From the NCBI RefSeq assembly GCF_004912145.1, contig NZ_STGT01000004.1, positions 1 through 64,000 on the forward strand: a stretch of DNA of 64,000 nt, in the 5' to 3' direction. Source of the stretch: Peteryoungia rhizophila. GTDB lineage: Bacteria > Pseudomonadota > Alphaproteobacteria > Rhizobiales > Rhizobiaceae. Both the position numbers and the translations under genes were made by a program. Of the stretch, positions 34,116 through 42,887 are shown one piece after another; the stretch's first letter is position 1, and the number at the start of each line of letters is the position of its first letter. The notes below the pieces were generated by a model. That model was not told the DNA's origin. It saw nothing but the letters and a program-made list of their open reading frames with translations, and made no database searches.

Positions 34116-35671
34116 TGTTCAGCCACCTTCGTGCTGCCGAGCATGGCCCGGTACAAGTCGTCTTCGGATGCCGTGACCGCGTCGAATTCTGAAACGATCC
34201 GGCCACTGTTCATGACCAAGATGCGATCGGCGTTCTGCAACAGTTCCGGCAGATCGTCGCTGACTATGATGAGGCCCATGCCCGATGCCGAAAGCGACTG
34301 GATGACCCTGTAGATCGTGTCCTTCGAACCGACATCGACGCCGACGGTCGGTCCATGCAGGATGAGCAGTCGGGGACCAATGCTGAGCCAGCGTCCGATG
34401 AGGACGCGCTGCTGGTTTCCACCTGAAAGCGAACTGACCGGTAAATCGATATTCTTGGTGTTGAGGCGCATCTGTGCCGACAGTTCATCGGCAAGTTTCC
34501 TGCCTTTGTCGTTGTCGATCACGCCGATTGCATTGGTGAGATCCCTGACGATGAGGGCAATCTCGTTGTCCAGGATGGACTTGTCGAGGAACAGGCCTTC
34601 GGCCAGACGGTCTTCGGGAACATAACCGATCCCATATCGGATGGCGTCTGAGGGGGAAGACAGGCGGACACTGTTGCCGTCCATCGTCACCGTCCCGCCG
34701 GTAACCGGCATGACACCGGCAAGCGCCATAGCCAGCTCGTTGCGACCGGAATCGGCAAGGCCTGTGATCCCGAGGATTTCTCCGGCATGGAGGGTTAGCG
34801 AAACTCCCTCGACATTTTCTGTGCGCAGGTCCTTGATGTCGAAGAACACGTCTCCCTCGGGACGTGTCTCGCGGTACCGGGTGGCGGTGATCGCACGTCC
34901 CGTCATCAGCTCGGACAGATCGTCCTTGGTATAGTCAACAATCGGGCCCTGCGCGACGCACTGACCGTCGCGAAAAACGATCGCATTGCCTCCGATCCGG
35001 TAGCATTCCTCGATCTTATGGGTCACGAAAAGCACGGTCACGCCTTCACCACGCAGCCGCTCGACCACATCAATCAGATTGTCGACCTCACGACGCGTGA
35101 GCGACGTCGTGGGCTCATCCATGATCACGAGCTTTGCGCGTGTTGCAATGGCGCGGGCAATCGCCACGAGCTGTCGCGCGGCCAGGGGCAGATCGGCAAC
35201 GACCTCCTGCAAATAGGCTCGGTCAGATGGCAGTCCGACGGCGACCAGGGCACGGGCGGCCGTTTCATTGAGCTGGCTCATGCTGAACAGGCGAGCGAGC
35301 CGTCCGCCGGCCGAGACAAGCTGCTCGGTGAGCGCGACGTTTTCGGCAACTGTCATATTCGGCAGCAAAGACAAGTCCTGGTAGACCGTCTCGATGCCAG
35401 CGGACAACGATTGGATCGGCGTGAGTGCCTGGAACCGCTTGCCTTCGAGAATGATCTCGCCAGCCGAGGGGGGATGAGCGCCAGACATGATCTTGATGAC
35501 CGTACTCTTGCCACAGCCGTTTTCACCGAGCAGGTGATAGACCTGTCCGCGCTCAAGGGTAAGGTTGATGCCCCGCAAGGCATGCACGCCCCCAAACCAT
35601 TTCTCGATATTCTCTAGTTTGAGCAGCTCTTTCGGCTGCCAGATATTATATTGCATTGCGACTGCGACCAC
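34112..35671 (-). CDS. Sugar ABC transporter ATPase, two-domain
   Basis: A ribose-type ATPase of 514-519 residues with two nucleotide-binding domains. N-domain: Walker A GENGCGKSTVIK, DLPLAARQLVAIARA, Walker B LVIMDEPTTSL. C-domain: GLADSGRNELAMAL in place of Walker A, signature LSGGNQQRVLIGRWL, and LLILHGPTVGVDVGSKD where Walker B lacks its Asp-Glu. This asymmetry is normal in the family. Starts at 35671 or 35656 are possible. It energises the permease pair encoded on both sides. Confidence 0.92.
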   Translation of the reverse strand: MVAVAMQYNIWQPKELLKLENIEKWFGGVHALRGINLTLERGQVYHLLGENGCGKSTVIKIMSGAHPPSAGEIILEGKRFQALTPIQSLSAGIETVYQDLSLLPNMTVAENVALTEQLVSAGGRLARLFSMSQLNETAARALVAVGLPSDRAYLQEVVADLPLAARQLVAIARAIATRAKLVIMDEPTTSLTRREVDNLIDVVERLRGEGVTVLFVTHKIEECYRIGGNAIVFRDGQCVAQGPIVDYTKDDLSELMTGRAITATRYRETRPEGDVFFDIKDLRTENVEGVSLTLHAGEILGITGLADSGRNELAMALAGVMPVTGGTVTMDGNSVRLSSPSDAIRYGIGYVPEDRLAEGLFLDKSILDNEIALIVRDLTNAIGVIDNDKGRKLADELSAQMRLNTKNIDLPVSSLSGGNQQRVLIGRWLSIGPRLLILHGPTVGVDVGSKDTIYRVIQSLSASGMGLIIVSDDLPELLQNADRILVMNSGRIVSEFDAVTASEDDLYRAMLGSTKVAEQ

Positions 35672-35719
35672 GGAGCACGACCCTCATGTTGTCCGCAGCT
35701 TCGTCCCTGCTGCGGTCGT

Positions 35720-35746
35720 GTGACCGGGAGATTGCCTCCCGGTCAC
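35720..35746 (-). promoter_or_regulatory. Intra-operon hairpin after the binding-protein gene
   Basis: An 11-base-pair perfect stem (gtgaccgggag/ctcccggtcac) with a five-base loop lies 17 bases beyond the binding-protein stop and before the ATPase start. It is placed to stabilise the upstream message or attenuate downstream expression. Confidence 0.7.
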
Positions 35747-35762
35747 GTTGTTGACGGGAGGA

Positions 35763-36773
35763 TCAGAACAGGAAGTCCTTGTAGGTAGCCTTGTCTGCGA
35801 GAACCATGCCATTGCCGACGACAAGCAGGCCCTTGCCGGCGCCCTGCTTCACGGTGACCTTCTCATAGCCGGGCACACCGAGATCCATGCCATCCGTAAG
35901 CTCCTTCTTATCGAGCAGGAGCTTCGCGATCGTGTTCATCGCCATGCCGGCCTTTTGCGGATCCCAGAAACCAATTGCGGTAATCGCACCGGATTCAAGA
36001 AGATCGGCAGACGGATTGGGAAGACCTGTACCAACCAGGCAAATCTTGCCGCTCAGGCCGGCTTCGTCGATGGCTCGACCGACACCCAGCACGTCATTAC
36101 CGGCAGAGGTCTGGAAACCCTTGATGTCGGGGTGCTTGCGCAGGATTTCCTTGGCCTTTTCATAGGTGGCATTTGCGTCGTCGAAGGATTCATTGTTGGC
36201 GTCGACGAGCTGCATGCCAGCGTATTTCTTGGCATTTTCCTCACCGGCACCGACCCACTGCATATGGGTGCGGCTGCCAAGCGAGCCGACAAACGTCGTC
36301 CACTTGCCTTCCTTGCCCATGCATTCGGCAAGACGCTCGTTGAGGGCTGCGCCGTAGTCGGCATTATCGAATGCTTCAACATTGGCATTGGTATTGATCT
36401 GGTTGTCTGCTTCATGGGTAACCACGACGATGCCGCGTTCCATCGCACGCTGTAGCGTACCTTCAAGCACTGCCGGATCCATCGGCACAACGGCGAGTGC
36501 GTTGACGCCCTTGGCAACGAGATCGTTGACGATCTGCAGCTGTTGAGCGGAATCGGCCGTAGCTGGGCCACTCTGGGTGGCAACCACGTCGGCATTTGCC
36601 TCCTGGTAGGCAACTACACCGGTGTTCATGCGGTCGAACCACGGAATACCGCTGATCTTGACCACTGTTGCGATGACAGGTTTTTCCTGCGCCACGAGTG
36701 CACCGATCGAGCCTCCCAGCGCGACCGCTGCTATTGCGGTGCCGACCATCATTCTCCTGGTAAACGAATTCAT
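35763..36773 (-). CDS. Sugar-type periplasmic binding protein (LsrB/RhaS-like)
   Basis: This protein of about 336 residues has a twin-arginine-looking or Sec signal (TRRMMVGTAIAAVALGGSIG) and a mature family-1 fold: VVKISGIPWFDRMNTGVVAY, VNALAVVPMDPAVLEGTLQ, VVVTHEADNQIN and GFQTSAGNDVLGVGRAID. The KISGIPWF and HEADNQ phrases are typical of the branch that includes AI-2 (LsrB) and rhamnose-binding proteins. The ATG at 36773 follows ggaggaaagc. It delivers its ligand to the permeases at 33090 and 36804. The ligand is unknown, but the operon's kinases point to a short ketose or polyol. Confidence 0.88.
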   Translation of the reverse strand: MNSFTRRMMVGTAIAAVALGGSIGALVAQEKPVIATVVKISGIPWFDRMNTGVVAYQEANADVVATQSGPATADSAQQLQIVNDLVAKGVNALAVVPMDPAVLEGTLQRAMERGIVVVTHEADNQINTNANVEAFDNADYGAALNERLAECMGKEGKWTTFVGSLGSRTHMQWVGAGEENAKKYAGMQLVDANNESFDDANATYEKAKEILRKHPDIKGFQTSAGNDVLGVGRAIDEAGLSGKICLVGTGLPNPSADLLESGAITAIGFWDPQKAGMAMNTIAKLLLDKKELTDGMDLGVPGYEKVTVKQGAGKGLLVVGNGMVLADKATYKDFLF

Positions 36774-36803
36774 GCTTTCCTCCACAATTTTTCCCTCGAT
36801 TTA

Positions 36804-37826
36804 TTACTTCGGCGATTGAGGGACCGACGCCGAAGGATCTTCAGTGCGACGCATCGGAGCGAAGAAGCCGATCACGTCGTAACGGCCGACCGCGAGGAAG
36901 GTGAGAAGCAGCGCTCCCCAGGCGAAATCGCGGACAAAGTTGGAAAGACCCCCGAAATTCAAGAGGCTGGACATCAGCTGGAGTGCGATGGCGCTCAAGA
37001 CGACACAGATGACCCGGCCATAGCCACCTTCGGGGCGAACGCCCGCCATCACCGCAATCAGAATTGCGATCAACAAATAGGAACTTCCATAGTCGAACTT
37101 CACGTTGACGTTGCGCGCGGCAACGATGATGCCGGCCAGGCCAGACAGGGTCCCGGACAAGGCATAAGTCGCAACAATGACCGCGCTTTTGGGGAAACCC
37201 GCAAAGGTCGCAGCTTTTGGATTGGTGCCCATCAGCATTAGCCAGAGACCATAGGGGGTGTATTTCAGCACGGCCCCAACCGCGGTCGCGACGACAATGA
37301 AGATGACAAAGCTGATCGGCACGCCAAAAAGCATGTCATTGCCGAGGCTCGACAAGAGTGCTGGGCTACCGACTGTCACGGCGCGTCCCTGCGAGACGAC
37401 GACGGCAAGCCCCATAAAGGCCATCTGCGTGCCAAGTGTGCACAGGATCGGGGTGATGTTGAAGCGGGCGATCAGCATCCCGTTAAACAGGCCGCCGGCA
37501 AAACCCACCAGAAGGCAGCCGAGCATGAATCCGATACTGAAGGTGGTGGGATCGGCAGCCGGCCCCAGGATCGAAACCATCACAACGGCAGAGACCACAC
37601 CCGACAGGTTGGCAAGCGCAATTCCCGACAGGTCAATTCCGCCATTTCCGGCACACATGGCGAGCATAACGCCAATGGCAAGAAGTCCGATTTCCGGCAC
37701 CTGACCGGCCATCGACTGCAGATTGAACACAGAAAGAAAGGAGCCGCCGGAGATCACAACTCCAGCCACAAGCAGCATGGCGTTCATGACGACAAGCATC
37801 ATGAATTGGCCGCCGGTTCCCCGCAT
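36804..37826 (-). CDS. Sugar ABC transporter permease, first gene of the operon
   Basis: This 340-residue RbsC-type permease has about nine spans, AMCAGNGGIDLSGIALANLS, TPILCTLGTQMAFMG and ALSGTLSGLAGIIVAARNVN. It leads the seven-gene minus-strand operon, after a ggaggag ribosome site and a promoter region with an inverted repeat. Having the permease rather than the binding protein first is less usual but occurs in AI-2/rhamnose-type systems. Confidence 0.9.
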   Translation of the reverse strand: MRGTGGQFMMLVVMNAMLLVAGVVISGGSFLSVFNLQSMAGQVPEIGLLAIGVMLAMCAGNGGIDLSGIALANLSGVVSAVVMVSILGPAADPTTFSIGFMLGCLLVGFAGGLFNGMLIARFNITPILCTLGTQMAFMGLAVVVSQGRAVTVGSPALLSSLGNDMLFGVPISFVIFIVVATAVGAVLKYTPYGLWLMLMGTNPKAATFAGFPKSAVIVATYALSGTLSGLAGIIVAARNVNVKFDYGSSYLLIAILIAVMAGVRPEGGYGRVICVVLSAIALQLMSSLLNFGGLSNFVRDFAWGALLLTFLAVGRYDVIGFFAPMRRTEDPSASVPQSPK

Positions 37827-37840
37827 GGTCTCCTCCCATG

Positions 37841-37869
37841 TTTAGTGAACGTTTCACGACTTCACTAAA
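37841..37869. promoter_or_regulatory. Inverted repeat operator of the DhaK/FGGY operon
   Basis: The arms tttagtgaa and ttcactaaa are a perfect nine-base inverted repeat with an 11-base spacer that itself contains part of a tgaa-cgt-ttca palindrome. A related half (tttagtaaa) occurs at 37972-37980 before the divergent LacI gene. This is a likely site for that LacI regulator. Confidence 0.55.
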
Positions 37870-38011
37870 CGCTAACAAAGCCTAAACTCCGTTGCAAGCC
37901 CTATTTCGTGCGCAATTTCCATTGCGATCGGAATAGAGTTGCCTTAAACATCCGACTTAACAGTCACTTTGTTTAGTAAATCATTTCGCAGATGCAGCAT
38001 TCGGAACAGTG

Positions 38012-39094
38012 ATGAAGAACGGCAAGAACCTTACTATCAGGGACATAGCGGAGGCCGCAGGCGTCTCTGCAGCGACCGTATCTCTGGTGCTGAACGGAAA
38101 GGGCGACATCTCCGGCATCACACGCGCCAAGGTGCTCGAAGCCGTGGCGAGGCTGAACTATATTCCCAGGACCAACAAAACGACGGCAGAACCCGGGGAG
38201 ACGCTGCGTTTCCTGAAGATCGCCAAGCACGGCCACACGGTGAACCGTGACCATAGCGTCTTCATTTCCGACTATATTGACGGGATGTCTGCCGAAGCCA
38301 CGAGGCGCAACTACACTCTTGAGGTCGTCAGCTTCGAAGGGCAGCCGATCAGTTCGGTCGCAGAATCGCTCGCCGGCGCGCCGATATCGGGTGTCATTGC
38401 GCTCGGAACCGAATTGACCGAGGCCGATATCCGGCTCATCCAGGGTTTGGGATATCCAACCATCTTCATCGATACCTTCTTCGATGTCCTCGATGCCAAT
38501 TTCGTCGACATGAACAACGAAGATGCTGTCTATAAAGTGCTTTCTCGCTTTCATCAGCAAGGATTCAGACGCATCGGATTTGTGGCGTCGCATGTGGAAA
38601 CGACAAACTTCCGGCTGCGCCGCGATGCGTTTTTCAAGAACATGGCACGCCTTGGACTGGCGGTTGATGAGGCAGACGTTTTGTCGGTCGAATCGACTTA
38701 CGATGGCGCATACAGCGATACGCGCCAGCTTCTCGCAGACGGGCTCGAATTGGCAGAATGCTATTTCTGCACCAACGACATCATCGCCTATGGCTTCATT
38801 CGGGCGTTACGCGAACACGGGCTGACTATTCCCGATGACGTTTCGATCATCGGCTTCGACAACCTGCCCCAGAGCGCGACAATGGATCCCGGTCTGACGA
38901 CCATCGAGGTTTCCAAGCGCAAGATCGGTTATCTCGCCGTCACCATTCTGGATGATCTAATTCAGTCTGCAGAGCCTCAGCCAGCCGTCAAGATTCAGGT
39001 CGGCGCAGAACTCGTTCTGCGCGGCAGCCATGAAAAGCTCTCTCAGCGCACAGGCAAAAGAGGCGCACAAAAGCTAAAACAGCCAGCCGAATGA
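38012..39094 (+). CDS. LacI-family regulator of the DhaK/FGGY sugar operon
   Basis: This protein of about 360 residues has the LacI HTH LTIRDIAEAAGVSAATVSLV and hinge, then an effector domain with SVFISDYIDGMSAEATRRN, YPTIFIDTFFDVLDANFVD and CTNDIIAYGFIRALREHGL ahead of DDVSIIGFDNLP. It is divergent from the seven-gene transport/kinase operon and first in a three-gene plus-strand unit with the racemase-like and aldo-keto reductase genes. ATG 38012 is preferred over GTG 38009. It probably represses both directions through the repeats at 37841 and 37972. Confidence 0.9.
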   Translation: MKNGKNLTIRDIAEAAGVSAATVSLVLNGKGDISGITRAKVLEAVARLNYIPRTNKTTAEPGETLRFLKIAKHGHTVNRDHSVFISDYIDGMSAEATRRNYTLEVVSFEGQPISSVAESLAGAPISGVIALGTELTEADIRLIQGLGYPTIFIDTFFDVLDANFVDMNNEDAVYKVLSRFHQQGFRRIGFVASHVETTNFRLRRDAFFKNMARLGLAVDEADVLSVESTYDGAYSDTRQLLADGLELAECYFCTNDIIAYGFIRALREHGLTIPDDVSIIGFDNLPQSATMDPGLTTIEVSKRKIGYLAVTILDDLIQSAEPQPAVKIQVGAELVLRGSHEKLSQRTGKRGAQKLKQPAE

Positions 39095-39777
39095 TGACGG
39101 ATCGACAAATGAGACCGTTCCGCAAGCTGACGTTCATTCACACGGTCGCAGCGCTGGAACCGGTCTTCGCCTCCCTTGCTTCCGAACGCTTGCCGGACTG
39201 GGAACTGAAGGCGGTGACAGACGAGAGCCTGCTGTCGCGAACAATAGCACGGGGTCATGTCGACCAGGACGTCTTCAACTGCCTTGCGAGGCACATCGAA
39301 CAGGCAAACGCCAACGGCAGCAGTGCTATCATCGTCACCTGCTCAACACTCGGAGAGGCGGTCGACGCCTTGGCGCACAGGACCGTCACGCCGCTCTATC
39401 GGATCGACAGGGGAATGGCAGAAAATGCTGTTCGCCGGGCATCAACGATCGGTGTCCTCGCAACCTTGGGCACCACACTTGAGCCAACAATTCGACTGCT
39501 TGAGGCCACAGCTCATCAGGCAGGACGACGATGTACGTTTGTATCCAGGCTTTGCGGAGATGCCTTCAGCGTTCTCAAGAGTGGCGATCGGGTGCGGCAC
39601 GACATGCTCGTACGTCAGGCCTTCGAAGACTTGTCACGCGATGTGGAACTCGTTGTGCTGGCGCAAGCATCCATGGCGAGAGCCCTGGATCAGGGCGGGC
39701 GAAACAAAACCTACCTTACAAGCCCTGAGCTTGGAATGGACTACATCGCAGAACGAATCCGCCTTTCGCGGCTGTAA
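39091..39777 (+). CDS. Asp/Glu/hydantoin racemase-family protein
   Basis: This 228-residue protein of the aspartate/glutamate racemase superfamily has the two half-sites with cysteine: SAIIVTCSTLGEAVDALA holds the first catalytic Cys, while the second half-site region (VELVVLAQASMARAL) has Ala where racemases have Cys. The GVLATLGTTLEPT strand is typical. Loss of the second Cys suggests a lyase, isomerase or decarboxylase-like role rather than two-base racemisation. It overlaps the LacI stop by four bases. The substrate is unknown but presumably belongs to the neighbouring sugar pathway. Confidence 0.8.
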   Translation: MMTDRQMRPFRKLTFIHTVAALEPVFASLASERLPDWELKAVTDESLLSRTIARGHVDQDVFNCLARHIEQANANGSSAIIVTCSTLGEAVDALAHRTVTPLYRIDRGMAENAVRRASTIGVLATLGTTLEPTIRLLEATAHQAGRRCTFVSRLCGDAFSVLKSGDRVRHDMLVRQAFEDLSRDVELVVLAQASMARALDQGGRNKTYLTSPELGMDYIAERIRLSRL

Positions 39778-39802
39778 GACAACTGATTTGGAGGAGGACA
39801 AG

Positions 39803-40864
39803 ATGGAATACAGGACGCTTGGTCGATCGGGGCTGAAGGTCTCGGCGATATCCATGGGGACGTTCTCTTTCGGTGGCGTCGGCGGCTTTGCCAAGGTCGC
39901 CAATCAGGATGTCGACGAGGCCAGCCGCCTGATCGACTGCTGCATCGATCTCGGGGTCAATCTTTTCGACACCGCGAACATGTATTCGCTTGGACGGTCA
40001 GAAGAGATCCTCGGCGACGCGCTGGGAACGAAGCGAAATGACGTCCTGATCTCCTCCAAGGCGCGGATGCGCATCGGAGACGGGCCCAACGATGAAGGCG
40101 CATCTCGCTATCACATCATTCGCGAATGCGAACGTTCTCTGAAGCGACTGAAGCGGGATCACATCGACATTTACTTCCTACATGAATGGGACGGCCTCAC
40201 CCCTCTTGAGGAAACGCTTGAGGCGCTGCACGCACTCCGTGAGCAGGGCAAGATACGCTACATCGGCTGCTCCAACTATTCGGGCTGGCACATCATGAAG
40301 GCTCTCCAGACCTCTGAGAGCAAAGGTTTGCCACGCTTCGTCACCCAGCAAATCCACTACACGCTCGAAGCGCGCGAGGCGGAATACGAGCTGCTTCCGA
40401 TATCGGTCGATCAAGGTCTTGGCGTGATGGTCTGGAGCCCCCTCGCAGCTGGCCTGCTGTCAGGTGCGTTCGGGCGCAACAAGGCGCCAGACGAATCTCG
40501 CCAGGCGCAGGGCTGGAGCGAACCGCCGATCCGCGACAAGGAACGTCTATGGACAATCATCGATGTTCTTGAAGATATTTCCAGGGCACGGGATGTATCC
40601 GTCGCGCAGGTCAGCCTCGCCTGGACACTCTCGCGTCCCGCGGTTGCAACACTTGTGGTTGGCGGCCTCAGCGAAAGCCAGTTTCGGGACAATATAGCAT
40701 CGACGACCCTCACGCTCACGGAGGCTGAGCTGTCCAGGCTGAATGTCGTCAGCCGTCCAGCCTACATCTACCCCTACTGGCATCAGCACAATTTCGCGGC
40801 CGATCGACTATCGTCCGCGGACCAGGCGCTGCACGCATCCTTCGACGACCTCGGGATGGTGTGA
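39803..40864 (+). CDS. Aldo-keto reductase
   Basis: This 353-residue NADP-dependent TIM-barrel oxidoreductase has the catalytic tetrad in context: NLFDTANMYSLGRSEEILG (Asp, Tyr), LISSKARMRIGDG (Lys) and IYFLHEWDGLTPLEET (His). NADP contacts lie in VMVWSPLAAGLLSG and in the C-terminal LVVGGLSESQFRDNI. The ATG at 39803 follows ggaggagg. It resembles YajO/Tas-type reductases. In this context it may reduce or oxidise the short sugar or polyol handled by the divergent operon. It ends the plus-strand unit, convergent with otnC. Confidence 0.9.
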   Translation: MEYRTLGRSGLKVSAISMGTFSFGGVGGFAKVANQDVDEASRLIDCCIDLGVNLFDTANMYSLGRSEEILGDALGTKRNDVLISSKARMRIGDGPNDEGASRYHIIRECERSLKRLKRDHIDIYFLHEWDGLTPLEETLEALHALREQGKIRYIGCSNYSGWHIMKALQTSESKGLPRFVTQQIHYTLEAREAEYELLPISVDQGLGVMVWSPLAAGLLSGAFGRNKAPDESRQAQGWSEPPIRDKERLWTIIDVLEDISRARDVSVAQVSLAWTLSRPAVATLVVGGLSESQFRDNIASTTLTLTEAELSRLNVVSRPAYIYPYWHQHNFAADRLSSADQALHASFDDLGMV

Positions 40865-40956
40865 GCGGTCCAGATTTGCAATTCATGCAAGAGCGGGACA
40901 TAGAGACATCCTGAGAAAGGCCAAACGAGGCCTACCCGCGCAGCAGACGATCGGGC

Positions 40957-41598
40957 TTATGTCTGGCGCAAAGCATCGACCTGCTCAGGGGTTAACGGCC
41001 TCAGGCGCTCGCCTCGCAGCATAAGGAAGAGCTTGGCGGTCTCTTCCAGCTCCTCCATCGCATACTGGGCCTCTTTCAGCGTCTTGCCCGCAACGACGGG
41101 GCCGTGGTTGGCCAGAAGTACAGCGTGGCTATGCTCAGCCCTTTCGCGCACGGCTTCGGCGAGCGCTGCGTCCCCTGGCGGAAAGTAGGGTGCCATCGGC
41201 AAGCGCCCCACCCGCATGACGTAGTAGGCGGTCAGCGGCGGCAGAACGTCGTCGGGATCAAGCCCCTCAAGGATACTAACCGCGACCGCATGGGTCGAAT
41301 GCAGATGGACGACAGCACCTGAATTCCCGCGTGCACAATACATGCACTGGTGCAGGAAAGCTTCCTTGGTCGGCTTGTCGCCGCCGACATGGACGCCCTC
41401 CGCCGTAAACTTCGAAAGCCTGGCCGGATCAAGCGATCCCATGGAGGCATTGGTCGGCGTCATCAGCAGCTCGCCGTTCGAGAGCCGCGCGCTGATGTTG
41501 CCGGTCGAGCCGAAGGTGAAGCAGCGATCGAAGAGGGATTTGCCGACCTCGGCGATCTCATCGCGCAGACGGGTTTCCTCGGAAAGAATTGACGTCAT
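40957..41598 (-). CDS. otnC: 3-oxo-tetronate 4-phosphate decarboxylase (class II aldolase family)
   Basis: This 213-residue class II aldolase-fold protein has metal-binding His residues in VVHLHSTHAVAVSI and HAVLLANHGPVVAG, with GSTGNISARLSNGELLMTPT near the N-terminus. OtnC releases CO2 from 3-oxo-tetronate 4-phosphate to leave dihydroxyacetone phosphate. Its start (ATG 41598) overlaps the otnK stop by four bases. The otnK partner and the LtnD/OtnI genes on the other strand complete the pathway. The longer upstream frame is not used. Confidence 0.92.
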   Translation of the reverse strand: MTSILSEETRLRDEIAEVGKSLFDRCFTFGSTGNISARLSNGELLMTPTNASMGSLDPARLSKFTAEGVHVGGDKPTKEAFLHQCMYCARGNSGAVVHLHSTHAVAVSILEGLDPDDVLPPLTAYYVMRVGRLPMAPYFPPGDAALAEAVRERAEHSHAVLLANHGPVVAGKTLKEAQYAMEELEETAKLFLMLRGERLRPLTPEQVDALRQT

Positions 41599-42860
41599 GG
41601 CAGGATGTCCCAAGCCTTGAGGAAGAAATCGGGAGCGCCGAAATTGCCGGACTTCAGCGCCAGCGCCATCGGCTCCGTCTGTCCGAGCGTCAGCGTCCAC
41701 GGCACGCCGGGATCGATCTCCGGACCGATGAAGAGGGCATCGGGTGCCAGCGCACCGACCACGGCGCCCGAGGTCTCGCCACCCGCGACGATTAAGCGAC
41801 GGACACCCGCAGCCCTCAGGCCAAGCGCGATTTCAGCCAGGAAATGCTCGATCAGCGATCCGGCCCTCTCGCGACCGAGAGCAGATTGGGCAGCTTTTAC
41901 CTCGTCGGGCTCTGCACTCGAATAGATAAGTGGTGCCCGTGCCGACTGGTTGAGCGCCCACGAAAGGGCGTCTTCGACCGGGAAGCGACCTTCTGCAATC
42001 GCCATAGGATCGAGCTTGAGCGTCGGGACCCCCGCGTCAATTGCGGTGCGGATCTGGCCGCGGGTCGCTTCCGAACAAGACCCGGCAAGGATCATCGACC
42101 GGCCCGCCGGCGCGGAAAAGGCGAGCGCGTCTCCTGCAGGTCGCAACAGGCCGGCGCGGCGGAAATTCGCCGGCAGGCCGAGCGCGATGCCGGAGCCGCC
42201 GGTGATCAGCGTCAATCCACCAGCGGCCTCGCCGATCACCCGGAGATCCGCATCGGTCAGCGCATCGACGACCAGCGCCTCTTCGCCCTTGCTACGCGCC
42301 GCCTCGAAGGCTTCGGCGACCGCAGAGGCTCCCTGCCCGACCGTCTCGCGGGTCACCAGCCCCACCTTCAGCTGCGACTGACCAGCCATCAGGCGAACGA
42401 GCGAGCTGTCCGTCATCGGGGTCAGCGGATGGTTGCGCATCGGGCTGTCGCAGAGCAGCTGATCGCCGACGAAGAGATGGCCCTTGTAGATGGTGCGGCC
42501 ATTGGCCGGAAAGGCCGGGCAGACAATCGTCAGGTCCGTATTGAGTGCCTGCATCAGCGCCTCGGTGACGGGACCGATATTACCAGCAGGACTGGAATCG
42601 AAGGTCGAGCAATATTTGAACAGGAACTGCTTCGCACCCGCCGTCTGCAGGAAGGAAAGTGCCTCGAGCGACATGGCGACCGCTTCAGCTGCGGGATTGG
42701 TGCGCGACTTCAGCGCCACCACCACCGCGTCGACGTCCAAGAGATCAAGGCCGGCCTTGGGAACACCGATCGTCTGGATGGTCCGCATGCCCTCCCGTGA
42801 CAGCATCAGCGCAAGGTCGGTGGCTCCGGTCAGGTCGTCGGCAATGGCGCCCAAAAGCAT
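41595..42860 (-). CDS. otnK: 3-oxo-tetronate kinase (four-carbon acid sugar kinase, former DUF1537)
   Basis: This 421-residue acid-sugar kinase has the substrate-binding N-terminal motif GAIADDLTGATDLALML, the FKYCSTFDSSPAGNIGPVTE loop, CPAFPANGRTIYKGHLFVG, and the C-terminal nucleotide-binding part with LIVAGGETSGAVVGAL and GPEIDPGVPW. The kinase phosphorylates 3-oxo-tetronate at C4. It sits in an operon after a LacI regulator (27-base gap) and before otnC (overlap). The length and all family segments are complete. Confidence 0.94.
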   Translation of the reverse strand: MLLGAIADDLTGATDLALMLSREGMRTIQTIGVPKAGLDLLDVDAVVVALKSRTNPAAEAVAMSLEALSFLQTAGAKQFLFKYCSTFDSSPAGNIGPVTEALMQALNTDLTIVCPAFPANGRTIYKGHLFVGDQLLCDSPMRNHPLTPMTDSSLVRLMAGQSQLKVGLVTRETVGQGASAVAEAFEAARSKGEEALVVDALTDADLRVIGEAAGGLTLITGGSGIALGLPANFRRAGLLRPAGDALAFSAPAGRSMILAGSCSEATRGQIRTAIDAGVPTLKLDPMAIAEGRFPVEDALSWALNQSARAPLIYSSAEPDEVKAAQSALGRERAGSLIEHFLAEIALGLRAAGVRRLIVAGGETSGAVVGALAPDALFIGPEIDPGVPWTLTLGQTEPMALALKSGNFGAPDFFLKAWDILP

Positions 42861-42887
42861 GGCAGTCTCCGGTGAATTGGCGCGCGG

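Noticed and set aside
40914..40936. Terminator between the convergent aldo-keto reductase and otnC genes (ggcc...ggcc)
   Set aside because: The stem is only about four base pairs and has no T-tract, so it is too weak to call.
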